Assembly: GCF_900113175.1 (NCBI RefSeq)
Contig: NZ_FOOK01000001.1
Coordinates: forward strand, 118,160-182,159
Source: Planifilum fulgidum
GTDB lineage: Bacteria; Bacillota; Bacilli; Thermoactinomycetales; DSM-44946
DNA length: 64,000 nt
Direction: 5' to 3'
Shown: one piece after another, positions 42,516-52,389 of the stretch
Numbering within the stretch: the first letter of the stretch is position 1
Layout of the letters: the number at the start of each line of letters is the position of its first letter
The notes under the pieces: generated by a model
What the model was told of the DNA's origin: nothing
Database searches by the model: none
What the model saw: only the letters and a program-made list of their open reading frames with translations
Translations under genes and position numbers: made by a program

Positions 42516-43667
42516 TCAACCGGCCATCTGTCCCGTGAGCCGGCGCACAAGCCTGGCCGTCGTTTCCGCCGCCCGGGTCACTTCCTCCACGGTGTTTCCG
42601 CGTCCGAAGCTGAACCGAACCGCCGATCGAAGCACCTCTTCCGGCAGATTCATCGCCTTCAGCACGTGGGAGACTTCCAGCGTTCCCGAGGTGCAGGCGG
42701 AGCCGCTGGAGCAGGCGATTCCTTCCAGATCCAGGTTCATCAGCAAAATTTCCGTCTCCGTTCCCGGGAAGCTGACATTCAAAATGTGGGGCAAATGCCG
42801 GCGAGGATGACCGTTGACGACAAAGTCGATCCCCTCCTTTTCCCACACCCGGATCATCGCATCGCGGCACCGCCGCGCCTGTTCGACGTGCTCCCGGCGG
42901 GACGCGGCGGCAATTTCGGCCGCCTTGCCGAAGCCCACGATGCCCGGAACGTTTTCCGTCCCCGCCCGGCGCCGCAACTCCTGGGAACCCCCGAACATGT
43001 GGGGAATCAGGGAAACCCCCTTGGCCACATAGAGGGCGCCGACCCCCTTGGGACCGTTGATCTTGTGGGAGGAGACCGACAACAGATCCACCGGCAGCTC
43101 GCGAACGTTCAGCGGTTCATATCCGAAAGCCTGAACGGCGTCGGTGTGAAACAGGGCTCCGTGCCCATGGGCGATTTCGCCGATGACTTCCACGGGCTGC
43201 AGGGTTCCCACCTCGTTGTTGCCGTACATGACGCTGACCAAGGCGGTTCGGTCATCGATGGCCTCCCGGAGCGCATCCAACCGGACTTCCCCTGTTTCGT
43301 CGACGGGAAGATACGTCACCCGAAACCCGATTCGCTCCAGATGGCGACAGGTCTCCAGCACCGCGTGATGTTCCACGGCGGAAGTGATCACATGATCCTT
43401 CCCCCGTTTTCTCCCCGCCATCGCCGCCCCGATCAGCGCGAAATTATCCGCTTCCGTCCCGCCGCTGGTAAAAACGATTTCCCCCGGTTCCGCCCCCAGC
43501 GCGCCCGCCAGCTTGTCCCGGGCTTCATCCACCGCCTGCCGGGCGTCCCGGCCGAACCGGTGCAGGCTGGAAGGGTTCCCGAAATATTCATCCAAATAAG
43601 GAAGCATCGCTTGCCGCACCTCCGGGTGAACCGGCGTGGAGGCGGCATGATCCAGATAGATCGCCAT
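42516..43667 (-). CDS. iscS: cysteine desulfurase (IscS/NifS family)
   Basis: 383 residues. PLP lysine is Lys202 in SSHKINGPKGVG and the catalytic Cys is Cys325 in CSSGSACTSGTLEVSH. It supplies sulfur for iron-sulfur clusters and tRNA thiolation. ATG at 43667 has GGGTGA 6 bases upstream; ATG 43673 and GTG 43676 are alternatives. It follows cymR by about 12 bases, as in Bacillus. The thiolase partner MnmA/TrmU usually encoded next door is missing here. Confidence 0.94.
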   Translation of the reverse strand: MAIYLDHAASTPVHPEVRQAMLPYLDEYFGNPSSLHRFGRDARQAVDEARDKLAGALGAEPGEIVFTSGGTEADNFALIGAAMAGRKRGKDHVITSAVEHHAVLETCRHLERIGFRVTYLPVDETGEVRLDALREAIDDRTALVSVMYGNNEVGTLQPVEVIGEIAHGHGALFHTDAVQAFGYEPLNVRELPVDLLSVSSHKINGPKGVGALYVAKGVSLIPHMFGGSQELRRRAGTENVPGIVGFGKAAEIAAASRREHVEQARRCRDAMIRVWEKEGIDFVVNGHPRRHLPHILNVSFPGTETEILLMNLDLEGIACSSGSACTSGTLEVSHVLKAMNLPEEVLRSAVRFSFGRGNTVEEVTRAAETTARLVRRLTGQMAG

Positions 43668-43679
43668 GTTCATCACCCG

Positions 43680-44102
43680 TCATATGTAAAACATGTAGCC
43701 GTCCGTTTCGTCCTTGTCGGAGGACTCTTGAATGAGATCGCTCAGCGTGGTGCTGTCCAGCACTTCGGCGATGGCGTCCCGGACCCGTTTCCACAGTTTC
43801 CGGCGGGACGCATCGTTTTCCTCTTCCACATCCACGAGGATGATCGGCCCCTCCAACACGCGGATCACTTCCCCCGCCGTGATATCCTCCGGCGCCTTCG
43901 ACAATTTGTATCCCCCGTAAGCGCCGCGGACGCTCTTAACCAGACCCGCGTTTCGCAGGGGGGCAATCAGCTGCTCGAGATAATGTTCCGACAGCTGATG
44001 CCGTTCCGCAATCCGCTTCAGGGAGACCGGCCCTTCCCCGTAGTTGGCCGCCAAATCCATCATGATGGTCAGTCCGTACCGGCCTTTGGTGGACACTTTC
44101 AA
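43680..44102 (-). CDS. cymR: Rrf2-family regulator of cysteine metabolism (CymR)
   Basis: 140 residues, starting with TTG at 44102 (AGAGGTG six bases upstream). This gives the family N-terminus KVSTKGRYGLTIMMDLA. The winged HTH carries ERHQLSEHYLEQLIAPLRNA and VRGAYGGYKLSK. There are no cysteines of the IscR type, so it should not bind an iron-sulfur cluster. CymR represses cysteine-uptake genes together with CysK. The first 167 bases overlap the 3' part of the membrane protein gene upstream. Confidence 0.92.
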   Translation of the reverse strand: MKVSTKGRYGLTIMMDLAANYGEGPVSLKRIAERHQLSEHYLEQLIAPLRNAGLVKSVRGAYGGYKLSKAPEDITAGEVIRVLEGPIILVDVEEENDASRRKLWKRVRDAIAEVLDSTTLSDLIQESSDKDETDGYMFYI

Positions 44103-44745
44103 GTTGAACACCTCTTCCCGCTACAGTCTTCAAACGCTTCTCCCAAAATTGTATCGAAACATGCATGACGGGTCCAATCAAAACCGAAGACAGAAGCGTC
44201 CCGACGGAAACCGGCCCGCCGAGCAATCCGCCGATCACCAAAACCGCCACTTCCATGACCGTCCGGATGCGGCTGATCGACCATCCTGTCCGCTCCGACA
44301 GGACCAGGGTCAAACCGTCCCGCGGACCCGCCCCCAACCGGGAAGCGATATACATCCCCGCACCGAATCCGGCCAAACCGATCCCCAAAACCAAAAAAAT
44401 CCATCGGACCAAAAGGGAAGAGGGTGCCGGAATCCAGTCCAAATAGAGCAAGGCGTCGATGAACAGGCCCACCAGAACCATGTTGAGCACCGTTCCGATC
44501 TCCGGGAGCCTGCGCTTCATCCACGCCGTGACGGCGACCAAAACGAGGCCGACCAGCTGAACCCACATCCCGATGGACAGGGACGTCGTCTTAGCCAGCC
44601 CGATGTGGAGCACGTCCCAGGGAGACACGCCCAGATTCGCCTGTATCGTGAGGACAACGCCGAGGGACATGGTCCACAGACCCGCCACAAAAAACATCCA
44701 ACGCCACAGACGATCCCTGACTTCCTTACCGTTGAATCCACACAT
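43936..44745 (-). CDS. YczE-like membrane protein with an abnormal C-terminal extension
   Basis: Open for 269 residues from ATG 44745. About 210 residues fit the YczE family: MFFVAGLWTMSLGVVLTIQA, SPWDVLHIGLAKTTSLSIG, RLGAGPRDGLTLVLSERTG. After HVSIQFWEKRLKTV the frame keeps going for 167 bases inside cymR in a different frame, with Arg/Ala-rich residues that look like shadow translation. Family length is reached at the cymR start, so a stop may have been lost or a single-base indel may be present. Function of the family is unclear. Confidence 0.72.
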   Translation of the reverse strand: MCGFNGKEVRDRLWRWMFFVAGLWTMSLGVVLTIQANLGVSPWDVLHIGLAKTTSLSIGMWVQLVGLVLVAVTAWMKRRLPEIGTVLNMVLVGLFIDALLYLDWIPAPSSLLVRWIFLVLGIGLAGFGAGMYIASRLGAGPRDGLTLVLSERTGWSISRIRTVMEVAVLVIGGLLGGPVSVGTLLSSVLIGPVMHVSIQFWEKRLKTVAGRGVQLESVHQRPVRTDHHDGFGGQLRGRAGLPEADCGTASAVGTLSRAADCPPAKRGSG

Positions 44746-44881
44746 CCTCATCTCTCCCCACTCCCGCTTTTTTCTATTCCCTCCGTTCGGAAAATCCCCA
44801 TAACACCCGCTCCCTTGCCCCGCGCCGCCGAATGTGGTATGCATGAAAAAGGAATGTCTGTTCGCCAAGGAGATGTCGGCC

Positions 44882-46207
44882 ATGGACCTGTTTGAGTACG
44901 GCCATCAGATGGAAACCGAAAAAAAAGCCCCCCTGGCTGCCCGCATGCGCCCCCGGACACTGGACGAATTCGTGGGCCAATCCCACATCCTCGGCCCCGG
45001 AAAATTGCTTCGGCGGGCCATCGAGGCGGACCAGCTTTCCTCCCTCATTTTTTACGGCCCGCCGGGAACGGGAAAAACCACCCTGGCCAGGGTGATCGCC
45101 GGGAGCACCAAGGCCCACTTCGAACAGCTGAACGCGGTCACCGCGGGAGTTTCCGACATCCGGCGGCTGACGAAGGAGGCCAAGGAACGGCTCGGAATGT
45201 ACGGACAGCGGACCGTGTTGTTCATCGACGAAATCCACCGTTTCAACAAATCCCAACAGGACGCCCTGCTTCCCTATGTAGAGGACGGAACCATCATCCT
45301 GATCGGGGCCACGACCCAAAACCCCGCCTTTGAGGTGAATGCCGCGCTCCTGTCCCGTTCGCGGGTGTTTCAGCTGGTCCCCCTGACGGAAGAGCAGCTG
45401 ATCCTGCTGTTGAAGCGCGCCCTCGAGGATGAGGAACGGGGGCTGGGCCAATACCGGGTAAAAGCGGACGAGGAAGCCCTGGCCCACATCGCCCGCACGG
45501 CGGGGGGAGACGCCCGCAGCGCCCTCAACGCCATCGAGCTGGCCGTGCTGACCACTTCCCCCGACGAGCGGGGCATTCGGCACATCACCCTGGACACGGC
45601 CGAGGAATCCATCCAGCGCAAAATGGTCCGTTATGACAAGAGCGGCGACAATCATTACGACATGCTGTCCGCCTTTATCAAGAGCATGCGCGGTTCCGAC
45701 CCGGACGCCGCCCTGTATTATCTGGCCAAAATGCTGGAAGCCGGGGAGGATCCCCGACTGATCGCGCGCCGCATCTTCGTCCACGCCGCCGAAGACGTGG
45801 GCATGGCCGATCCCCGTGCCCTTCTCATCGCCTCCGCCGCCGCCCATGCTGTGGAAACCGTGGGGATGCCAGAGGCCCGCATCCCGCTGGCGGAGGCCGC
45901 CATCTACATCGCCACCGCCCCCAAGAGCAACGCGGTGATCCGCGGCATCTCGGAGGCCACCAGGGCCGTCCGAGAGGAATCCCGGGGCGAAGTGCCTCCC
46001 CATCTGCGGGACGCCCATTTCTCCGGGGCCCGGGAGCAGGGCCGGGGCATCGGATACCTGTACCCCCACGACTTCCCCCGGGGATACGTGGAACAACAAT
46101 ACCTTCCCGACGAACATGTGGGCAAGACCTTCTACCATCCTTCCGACCGCGGATACGAAGGAAAACTGAAGGAATGGATCCGCCGGATCAAAGGGAAGGA
46201 AGTGTGA
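44882..46207 (+). CDS. rarA: replication-associated recombination protein A (RarA/MgsA)
   Basis: 441 residues, AAA+ ATPase. Start ATG 44882 follows AAGGAGATG. The family N-terminus [19 protein letters not shown] is followed by Walker [10 protein letters not shown] near 60, Walker [16 protein letters not shown] near 115, and sensor 1 GATTQNP. The C-terminal tetramerisation domain includes [15 protein letters not shown]. It acts at stalled replication forks. Divergent from the YczE gene; in Bacilli it commonly lies near cymR. Confidence 0.95.
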   Translation: MDLFEYGHQMETEKKAPLAARMRPRTLDEFVGQSHILGPGKLLRRAIEADQLSSLIFYGPPGTGKTTLARVIAGSTKAHFEQLNAVTAGVSDIRRLTKEAKERLGMYGQRTVLFIDEIHRFNKSQQDALLPYVEDGTIILIGATTQNPAFEVNAALLSRSRVFQLVPLTEEQLILLLKRALEDEERGLGQYRVKADEEALAHIARTAGGDARSALNAIELAVLTTSPDERGIRHITLDTAEESIQRKMVRYDKSGDNHYDMLSAFIKSMRGSDPDAALYYLAKMLEAGEDPRLIARRIFVHAAEDVGMADPRALLIASAAAHAVETVGMPEARIPLAEAAIYIATAPKSNAVIRGISEATRAVREESRGEVPPHLRDAHFSGAREQGRGIGYLYPHDFPRGYVEQQYLPDEHVGKTFYHPSDRGYEGKLKEWIRRIKGKEV

Positions 46208-46345
46208 AAAGAATCATAGTCCGCCGGCCGTCGGTGGTGTAAAGTTCTTGTTGGCGACAAGATGCTCTCACCGGTATGCATGTTTTTTCGCCGCCGAGGG
46301 GAAGATAACCCTGTGCAATCGGGAAGCAAAAGGAGTCGATGAGGG

Positions 46346-46789
46346 ATGAGCCAGCAAGTGCAAACCGATGTCCGGGAACTGATCGACGGCCTCAACGAAG
46401 ACCTGGCGCACGAATACACGGCAGTCATCCAGTACATCCAAAATGCCGCAAGGGTTTCCGGCCTCGGACGGGAGGTGCTCAAACCCCTGTTTGAAAAGGA
46501 AGCCCGGGACGAGATCAACCACGCCCTGTACTTGGCCAACAAGATTGTCGCGCTGGGAGGGGTGCCGGTCGTCAAGCCTTACGAGGTGAAACAGACCGGA
46601 GACCTTCGGGAAATGATCCAGGTGTCCATCGACGCGGAAAAAGACACCATCCGACGCTACACAATGCGGATCGAGCAGGCCGAACGGGCCGGGGAGATCG
46701 GCCTGAAGGTGAAGCTGGAGGAAATGTTGGCCGAGGAGACCGAACACAAGGAAGAGCTGGAGCGATTGCTGGAAGACCCTCGACTGTGA
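46346..46789 (+). CDS. ferritin-like diiron protein (bacterioferritin/DUF-type)
   Basis: 147 residues, four-helix bundle. Metal-ligand patterns are visible: DLAHEYTAVIQYIQNA (Glu and His early), EARDEINHALYLA with an ExxxH spacing, and EMLAEETEHKEELERLL at the end (E..EH). This spacing matches ferritin-like/Dps-relative proteins of the bacterioferritin clan. Probable roles are iron storage or peroxide protection. ATG 46346. It is followed by a stem-loop that it shares with the convergent hydrolase gene. Confidence 0.83.
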   Translation: MSQQVQTDVRELIDGLNEDLAHEYTAVIQYIQNAARVSGLGREVLKPLFEKEARDEINHALYLANKIVALGGVPVVKPYEVKQTGDLREMIQVSIDAEKDTIRRYTMRIEQAERAGEIGLKVKLEEMLAEETEHKEELERLLEDPRL

Positions 46790-46792
46790 GAC

Positions 46793-46818
46793 GAGCCGCC
46801 ATCAAACGATGGCGGCTC
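46793..46818. terminator. stem-loop between convergent genes
   Basis: GAGCCGCCATC-AAAC-GATGGCGGCTC is a perfect 11-base stem placed between the ferritin-like gene and the convergent hydrolase, touching the latter's stop. No T-run follows on either strand, so its strength as a terminator is uncertain. Confidence 0.5.
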
Positions 46819-47395
46819 AAACATGTTTCAAGCGCTTCTCCATCTCCTCCACGAGGGGCGGCACCTGATCCCAGCTTTTGATCCGCGGCAAGCCGGGATA
46901 ATCCCGGTTGTAGACCGCATCCACGATCACCGTCGGAATCCCCTCTTCGACCAGACGATCCAAATGCTTGGGCGCATCCTCGAAGAACAGCTGAATCCCC
47001 AGCTCCCGGGCGATCTTCGCCTTATCCTGGGCACCCATCCTGAGCCGGCTGGGATCGTAGGGAAACCCGTGCTTCTTCAACCAGTCCTTGGTCACTTGGA
47101 CGATATGCTTCATGCCGGGGCGCGCGGTGATGAAGTAAATCTCGTGCCCTCTGCGCTTCAGTTTCCAGAGGGTCTCCGCCGCCCCCTCCAGGGGAACCGC
47201 CAGGGCATAAATGCGGTGCTCCAGCTTCCTCCACAGCCTGGCTCCTTCCCGGGGCGTCAAACCGTAAGCCTTGTCCAGATAAAAATCGGTCACCTCTTCC
47301 GGTTTGACGTTCCGGTTCAACACCTCGTTATATACCTGAACGGCCGCACACCGGGTATCCTTGATGGTCCCGTCGATATCCACACCGATTCGCAT
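46817..47395 (-). CDS. HAD-family 5'-nucleotidase-like hydrolase
   Basis: 192 residues. Motif I is GVDIDGTIKDT with the nucleophile Asp6 and Asp8, motif II is YFITARPGM, and FFEDAPKH near residue 145 carries the motif IV acid. It resembles the 5'(3')-deoxyribonucleotidase (NT5C) group of HAD phosphatases. Substrate not settled. It occupies the spot between the 6S RNA and rarA region where Bacillus has yrvM. Confidence 0.8.
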   Translation of the reverse strand: MRIGVDIDGTIKDTRCAAVQVYNEVLNRNVKPEEVTDFYLDKAYGLTPREGARLWRKLEHRIYALAVPLEGAAETLWKLKRRGHEIYFITARPGMKHIVQVTKDWLKKHGFPYDPSRLRMGAQDKAKIARELGIQLFFEDAPKHLDRLVEEGIPTVIVDAVYNRDYPGLPRIKSWDQVPPLVEEMEKRLKHV

Positions 47396-47454
47396 CCAAT
47401 CATCCTTTGCACCAGCCCTCGGACGGATCCGAGCAGGTCCCCCTTTTGAAAATG

Positions 47455-47646
47455 GAAAAGAGCCCCGTTATGCCGTGGCTCCCTCAGTTTTGAACCTGCT
47501 CTCTCGCAGGTGGGTGCCCTGCACTTGTGTTTGCGGGTCCTCTCGCAGGAGGCTTCCGCGCCCACAAATGACCCCGGGCTCCCTCTTCTTTGGGTGTTGG
47601 CTCAAAACTTTCAGGGGTTGACGCACATAGCAGGGCTCCTGTTGCT
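47455..47646 (-). ncRNA. ssrS: 6S RNA
   Basis: On the minus strand the transcript would start near 47646. Its 5' AGCCCTGCTATG pairs with the 3' CATAACGGGGCT to give the closing stem, and AGTTTTGAGCC pairs with GGTTCAAAACT further in. The unpaired stretches between them form the central bubble, and the rest folds into a long terminal arm. The place, just downstream of aspS on the same strand, is exactly where Bacillus subtilis carries 6S-1 RNA (bsrA). 6S RNA binds and restrains the housekeeping RNA polymerase. Ends are approximate. Confidence 0.83.
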
Positions 47647-47652
47647 GATTTC

Positions 47653-47682
47653 ATGTTACCACAGCGAAAACGCCGTTGGCAA
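47653..47682 (-). promoter_or_regulatory. promoter of the 6S RNA
   Basis: Minus-strand TTGCCA (47677-47682), 18 bases, TAACAT (47653-47658). Transcription would start near 47646, at the first base of the predicted closing stem region. The separate promoter agrees with independent 6S transcription. Confidence 0.6.
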
Positions 47683-47773
47683 GCGGTATATTGTGGGCAA
47701 ACCCTTGGGATTTTTCCATGCCGAAAGAAACGAATGGGCAAAAGGGGGCCAATCGGCTGTTGATTTAATGTTA

Positions 47774-49564
47774 TTATACATTTTCCTTTGACATTTTATT
47801 ATCCGTGACCGCAATGTGCAGTTCCTTCAACTGATTTTCATCCACCGGAGCCGGAGCGCCCGTCAAAAGACAGCTGCCGCTGGCCGTCTTGGGAAAGGCG
47901 ATGCAATCCCGCAGATTGCTGCAACCCGCCAGCAGCATCACGATGCGGTCAAACCCGAAGGCGATCCCTCCGTGGGGCGGAGCGCCGTACTCGAAGGCCT
48001 CCAGCAGAAACCCGAATTTGTTCCGGGCCTCCTCCTGGGAGATCCCCAGGGCGCGGAACATCGCCTCCTGCACCTCCCGCCGGTGGATCCGCCGGCTTCC
48101 GCCGCCGATTTCATACCCGTTGAGAACCAGGTCATAAGCCTGGGCCCGCACTTTTCCGGGATCCGTCTCCAAAAGGGGAATGTCCTCTTCCACCGGCATG
48201 GTGAAGGGATGGTGCATGGCGTAATAGCGCCCGTCCTCTTCATCATACTCCAGCAGGGGGAATTCGGTGATCCAGGCAAAGCGGAAACTGCCGGAGTCGA
48301 TCAAGCCCAGTTCCCGGCCGAGGCGGAGGCGCAACTCCCCGAGCACTTCCTCCACCAGGGGCTGCTCGTCGGCCACGCACAGCAGCAGGTCTCCCGGTTC
48401 GCAAGACGTCAGCTCCCGGATCTTCGCCCATTCCGCATCGGAAAGAAACTTGGCCACCGGCCCCTTCAGCCCTTCGTCGCGGTGGGCGATCCAGGCCAAC
48501 CCCTTGGCCCCCAGGTTCTTCGCTTCCTCTTCCCAGCGGGAGATCTCCTTGCGGCTCCAGCCGGCAGCGCCCTTCACATTGATCGCTTTCACTCTGCCGC
48601 CGCGCTCCACGGTGCCGGAAAACACCTTGAAGGAACTGTTCCTTACCGCCTCCGAAAGATCCACCAATTCCATCCCGAAACGGAGATCCGGCTTGTCGGT
48701 CCCGTAGCGCTCCATCGCCTCCCGGTAAGTGATCCGGGGGAAGGGGCGCTCCACCTTTGCGCCGATGGTTTTCTCAAACAGCTCGGCCACCATCTCCTCC
48801 ATCAGGGAGATGAAGGGCTCCAGCGGCATAAAGGAAACCTCGATGTCGATCTGGGTGAACTCCGGCTGCCGGTCGGCGCGAAGATCCTCGTCCCGAAAAC
48901 AGCGGACGATTTGAAAATACCGCTCCATGCCCGACACCATCAACAGCTGTTTGAAAATCTGCGGCGATTGGGGAAGGGCGTAGAAGGATCCCGGCTGCAC
49001 CCTGCTGGGCACCAGATAATCCCGCGCTCCCTCCGGCGTGCTCCGGGTCAGCATCGGGGTTTCCACTTCCACAAACCCGTTTCGGTCGAGGAAGGAGCGA
49101 ACCGCCTGCATCGCCCGGTGGCGGAGCATCAGGGTGCGCTGCATCCCGGGCCGTCGCAGATCCACGAAGCGGTATTTCAGGCGCACCGATTCTTCCACGT
49201 CCAAATCGTCCTGGATCGGAAAGGGCGGCGTCTTCGCCTCGTTCAGAACGACGAGGGATTCGCACTGCACCTCGATCTCCCCGGTCGCCATCTTGGGGTT
49301 GACCGTTTCCGGGGAGCGTTCGACGACCGTCCCCCGGACCGCCAGCACATATTCCGACCGGACCCGATCGGCCGCCTTCGCCGCCTCGGGGGAGATTTCG
49401 GGGTTGCACACAATCTGCACCACGCCGGAACGATCCCGGAGATCGATGAAGATCAATCCGCCGAGATCGCGCCGCTTGTGCACCCATCCGTTCAGCACGA
49501 CTTTTTGGCCGACCACTGCCCGCGTCAGCTCGCCGCATCCGTGCGTTCGATGGAATGTTTCCAT
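47774..49564 (-). CDS. aspS: aspartate--tRNA ligase (AspS)
   Basis: 596 residues, bacterial type. The OB-fold anticodon-binding domain ([20 protein letters not shown]) comes first, then class II motif 2 ([20 protein letters not shown]), a GAD insertion domain, and motif 3 ([15 protein letters not shown]). It charges tRNA-Asp; the non-discriminating form would also charge tRNA-Asn. Starts 12 bases after hisS, so both are under the upstream T-box. Confidence 0.97.
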   Translation of the reverse strand: METFHRTHGCGELTRAVVGQKVVLNGWVHKRRDLGGLIFIDLRDRSGVVQIVCNPEISPEAAKAADRVRSEYVLAVRGTVVERSPETVNPKMATGEIEVQCESLVVLNEAKTPPFPIQDDLDVEESVRLKYRFVDLRRPGMQRTLMLRHRAMQAVRSFLDRNGFVEVETPMLTRSTPEGARDYLVPSRVQPGSFYALPQSPQIFKQLLMVSGMERYFQIVRCFRDEDLRADRQPEFTQIDIEVSFMPLEPFISLMEEMVAELFEKTIGAKVERPFPRITYREAMERYGTDKPDLRFGMELVDLSEAVRNSSFKVFSGTVERGGRVKAINVKGAAGWSRKEISRWEEEAKNLGAKGLAWIAHRDEGLKGPVAKFLSDAEWAKIRELTSCEPGDLLLCVADEQPLVEEVLGELRLRLGRELGLIDSGSFRFAWITEFPLLEYDEEDGRYYAMHHPFTMPVEEDIPLLETDPGKVRAQAYDLVLNGYEIGGGSRRIHRREVQEAMFRALGISQEEARNKFGFLLEAFEYGAPPHGGIAFGFDRIVMLLAGCSNLRDCIAFPKTASGSCLLTGAPAPVDENQLKELHIAVTDNKMSKENV

Positions 49565-49576
49565 TGTGCTTCCCTC

Positions 49577-50845
<1,269 letters not shown>

Positions 50846-50865
50846 CGCACCTGCCACCTCACTTC

Positions 50866-51173
50866 AAATTAAAAATCTCCCGCCACTGACCTTGCTGTCA
50901 GGGACGAGAGATTGGTTAACGAAACAATCACCCGTGGTGCCACCCTTATTGGAAGCGCGATTCCGCATCGGAAGGCGCCTCCCGCTCTGGGCCGGGTATC
51001 GTCCGGCAGACGTCCGGATCTACTCTCCCCGCGGGGATTTCGCTCCGGAACCTCCAGGTGTCTTTCCCCGCCTCGTTGCAGAGGAACGCTTCCAGCCTGC
51101 GACGTTCCCTCTCTGACTGCCCGGTGGACGGGTACTCCTCCTGTCATCGGCGTAGCGGAATATCGATTGTTGG
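50866..51173 (-). promoter_or_regulatory. T-box riboswitch of the hisS-aspS operon
   Basis: On the minus strand the AGTA motif (GGAGGAGTACCC), a specifier region reading GAAAGACACC near 51058-51062, the T-box core GGGTGGCACCACGGG (near 50940), and a terminator ending GGGAGATTTTTAA are all present. GACAC holds both GAC (Asp) and CAC (His), matching the two ligases of the operon. Uncharged tRNA should relieve termination. Confidence 0.88.
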
Positions 51174-51179
51174 CATCAG

Positions 51180-51208
51180 ATTTTACAGGATAAATCGGGG
51201 CCTGTCAA
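51180..51208 (-). promoter_or_regulatory. promoter of the hisS-aspS leader
   Basis: A perfect TTGACA (51203-51208), 17 bases, then TAAAAT (51180-51185) on the minus strand. It begins the T-box transcript near 51173. Confidence 0.8.
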
Positions 51209-51316
51209 GGGGATATCGACCAATTTGTCCCCCCGTCGCAGACAAAGGGGGCAAAACCGGGCGTCATGCAAGCCGTCGGAGGACAAATCCGCGACCCTTC
51301 CCGAGGCAATCCCGGA

Positions 51317-51888
51317 TCATCGGTTTTTCAGCACAATCACGGCGTGGCTGATCAACCCCGCCCCCAGGCCGATGACGGTGCCGGCGACGGCGCCGATCGC
51401 CGCATCGATCCACCCGCCGGTGAGAAACGTCTCCCGTCCTCCCCCTTCGAGGAACCCGGTCAGGGCACCGATGATACTCCGAAGAACAAAAATCCGGCAT
51501 AAAACAGGCCGATCGCCTCCTCAAGGGCAGGGTCCCGGTTTTCATAATATCTCGCAAACCGCTCGTGCAAATCGGCGGACCTTGCGCTTTCGCTGCGGTA
51601 CGCCAGCTCTTCCTTGGCCCGCTCGAAGGCTTCCTCTTCGGAAAGTCCCTTTTCCATCAAATCCTTCATGTAATCGCTCATGTAGAGAATCAGATCGTTT
51701 TGCGCCTCCTGGGCCATCGCCGAGCGGCCTTTAAACTTTGCGAGTTTCGCCGCGATCCGGTTCCGGGCTTGCCCGGTTTTCCGGCGCAGCCTTTCCAGGT
51801 AGGTCATCTCCGCTTCGTCCAGGTAGTACTGGGACTGTTCCTTTGCAAACTGAACCATTTTATCCCTGATCTCCCGACTGAAGGTCAT
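51317..51888 (-). pseudogene. frameshifted small membrane protein gene partnered with padR
   Basis: ATG 51888 (GGGAGGG upstream) opens a helical protein (MTFSREIRDKMVQFAKEQS). In its own frame it stops in GFLFFGVSSVP. One extra T in the TTTTT run near 51490 would restore a long membrane C-terminus: FVLRSIIGALTGFLEGGG and GAVAGTVIGLGAGLISHAV, ending at a TGA at 51317-51319. Such membrane proteins are typical partners of PadR regulators. Either a real frameshift mutation or a sequencing/assembly error in the homopolymer; the single-base nature makes the latter quite possible. Confidence 0.75.
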
Positions 51889-52219
51889 GGTCATCCCTCC
51901 CGCTGTTCCTCAATTTTTGAATGCACCCGCTCAGGTGGTCCCACCTCGCCCAAAAGGCGGCCAATTCCTCAACCCCCCGTTCGTTGAGCCGGTAAAACTT
52001 CCTGGGCGGACCCATTTCCGACGGCCTTTTCGTGATGTGGACCAGCCGGTTCCTTTCCAGGCGCAAGAGCAGGGCGTACACCGTCTGTTCCGCAATCCCT
52101 TCGAACCCCATTTTGTGCAGCTTCTTGGCGATTTCATAGCCGTAGGTCTCGCCGCGGCTGATGATCTCCAGCACGACCCCCTCCAACACGCCCTTGTACA
52201 TCTCGCTGAGGCTTTTCAA
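51860..52219 (-). CDS. PadR-family transcriptional regulator
   Basis: 119 residues. Winged HTH of the PadR type: YKGVLEGVVLEIISRGETYG, then GFEGIAEQTVYALLLRLERN and GPPRKFYRLNERG. Target unknown, but PadR proteins usually control the membrane-protein gene next to them, here the frameshifted one, which starts inside this gene's last 29 bases. ATG at 52219. Confidence 0.9.
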   Translation of the reverse strand: MKSLSEMYKGVLEGVVLEIISRGETYGYEIAKKLHKMGFEGIAEQTVYALLLRLERNRLVHITKRPSEMGPPRKFYRLNERGVEELAAFWARWDHLSGCIQKLRNSGRDDHDLQSGDQG

Positions 52220-52336
52220 AGAGCACCACCCCCGGTACTCAATGAAGTAGGTAATAAATAATATTGACTACTGCTATACAATAACATAGAGTAGATCGGC
52301 CGGTCAACCACCCAAGCCCCTTAGCCCCGGAGGAAA

Positions 52337-52364
52337 ACAGAAAAGCCGCCCGCAACCGGGCGGC
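52337..52364 (-). terminator. intrinsic terminator after the lipase-like gene
   Basis: Minus strand: GCCGCCCG-GTTG-CGGGCGGC followed by TTTTCTGTTTT. Perfect 8-base stem, placed 26 bases beyond the stop of the hydrolase gene at 52390. Confidence 0.85.
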
Positions 52365-52389
52365 CGAAAGATGAAGCAGCTGTCCCCCC

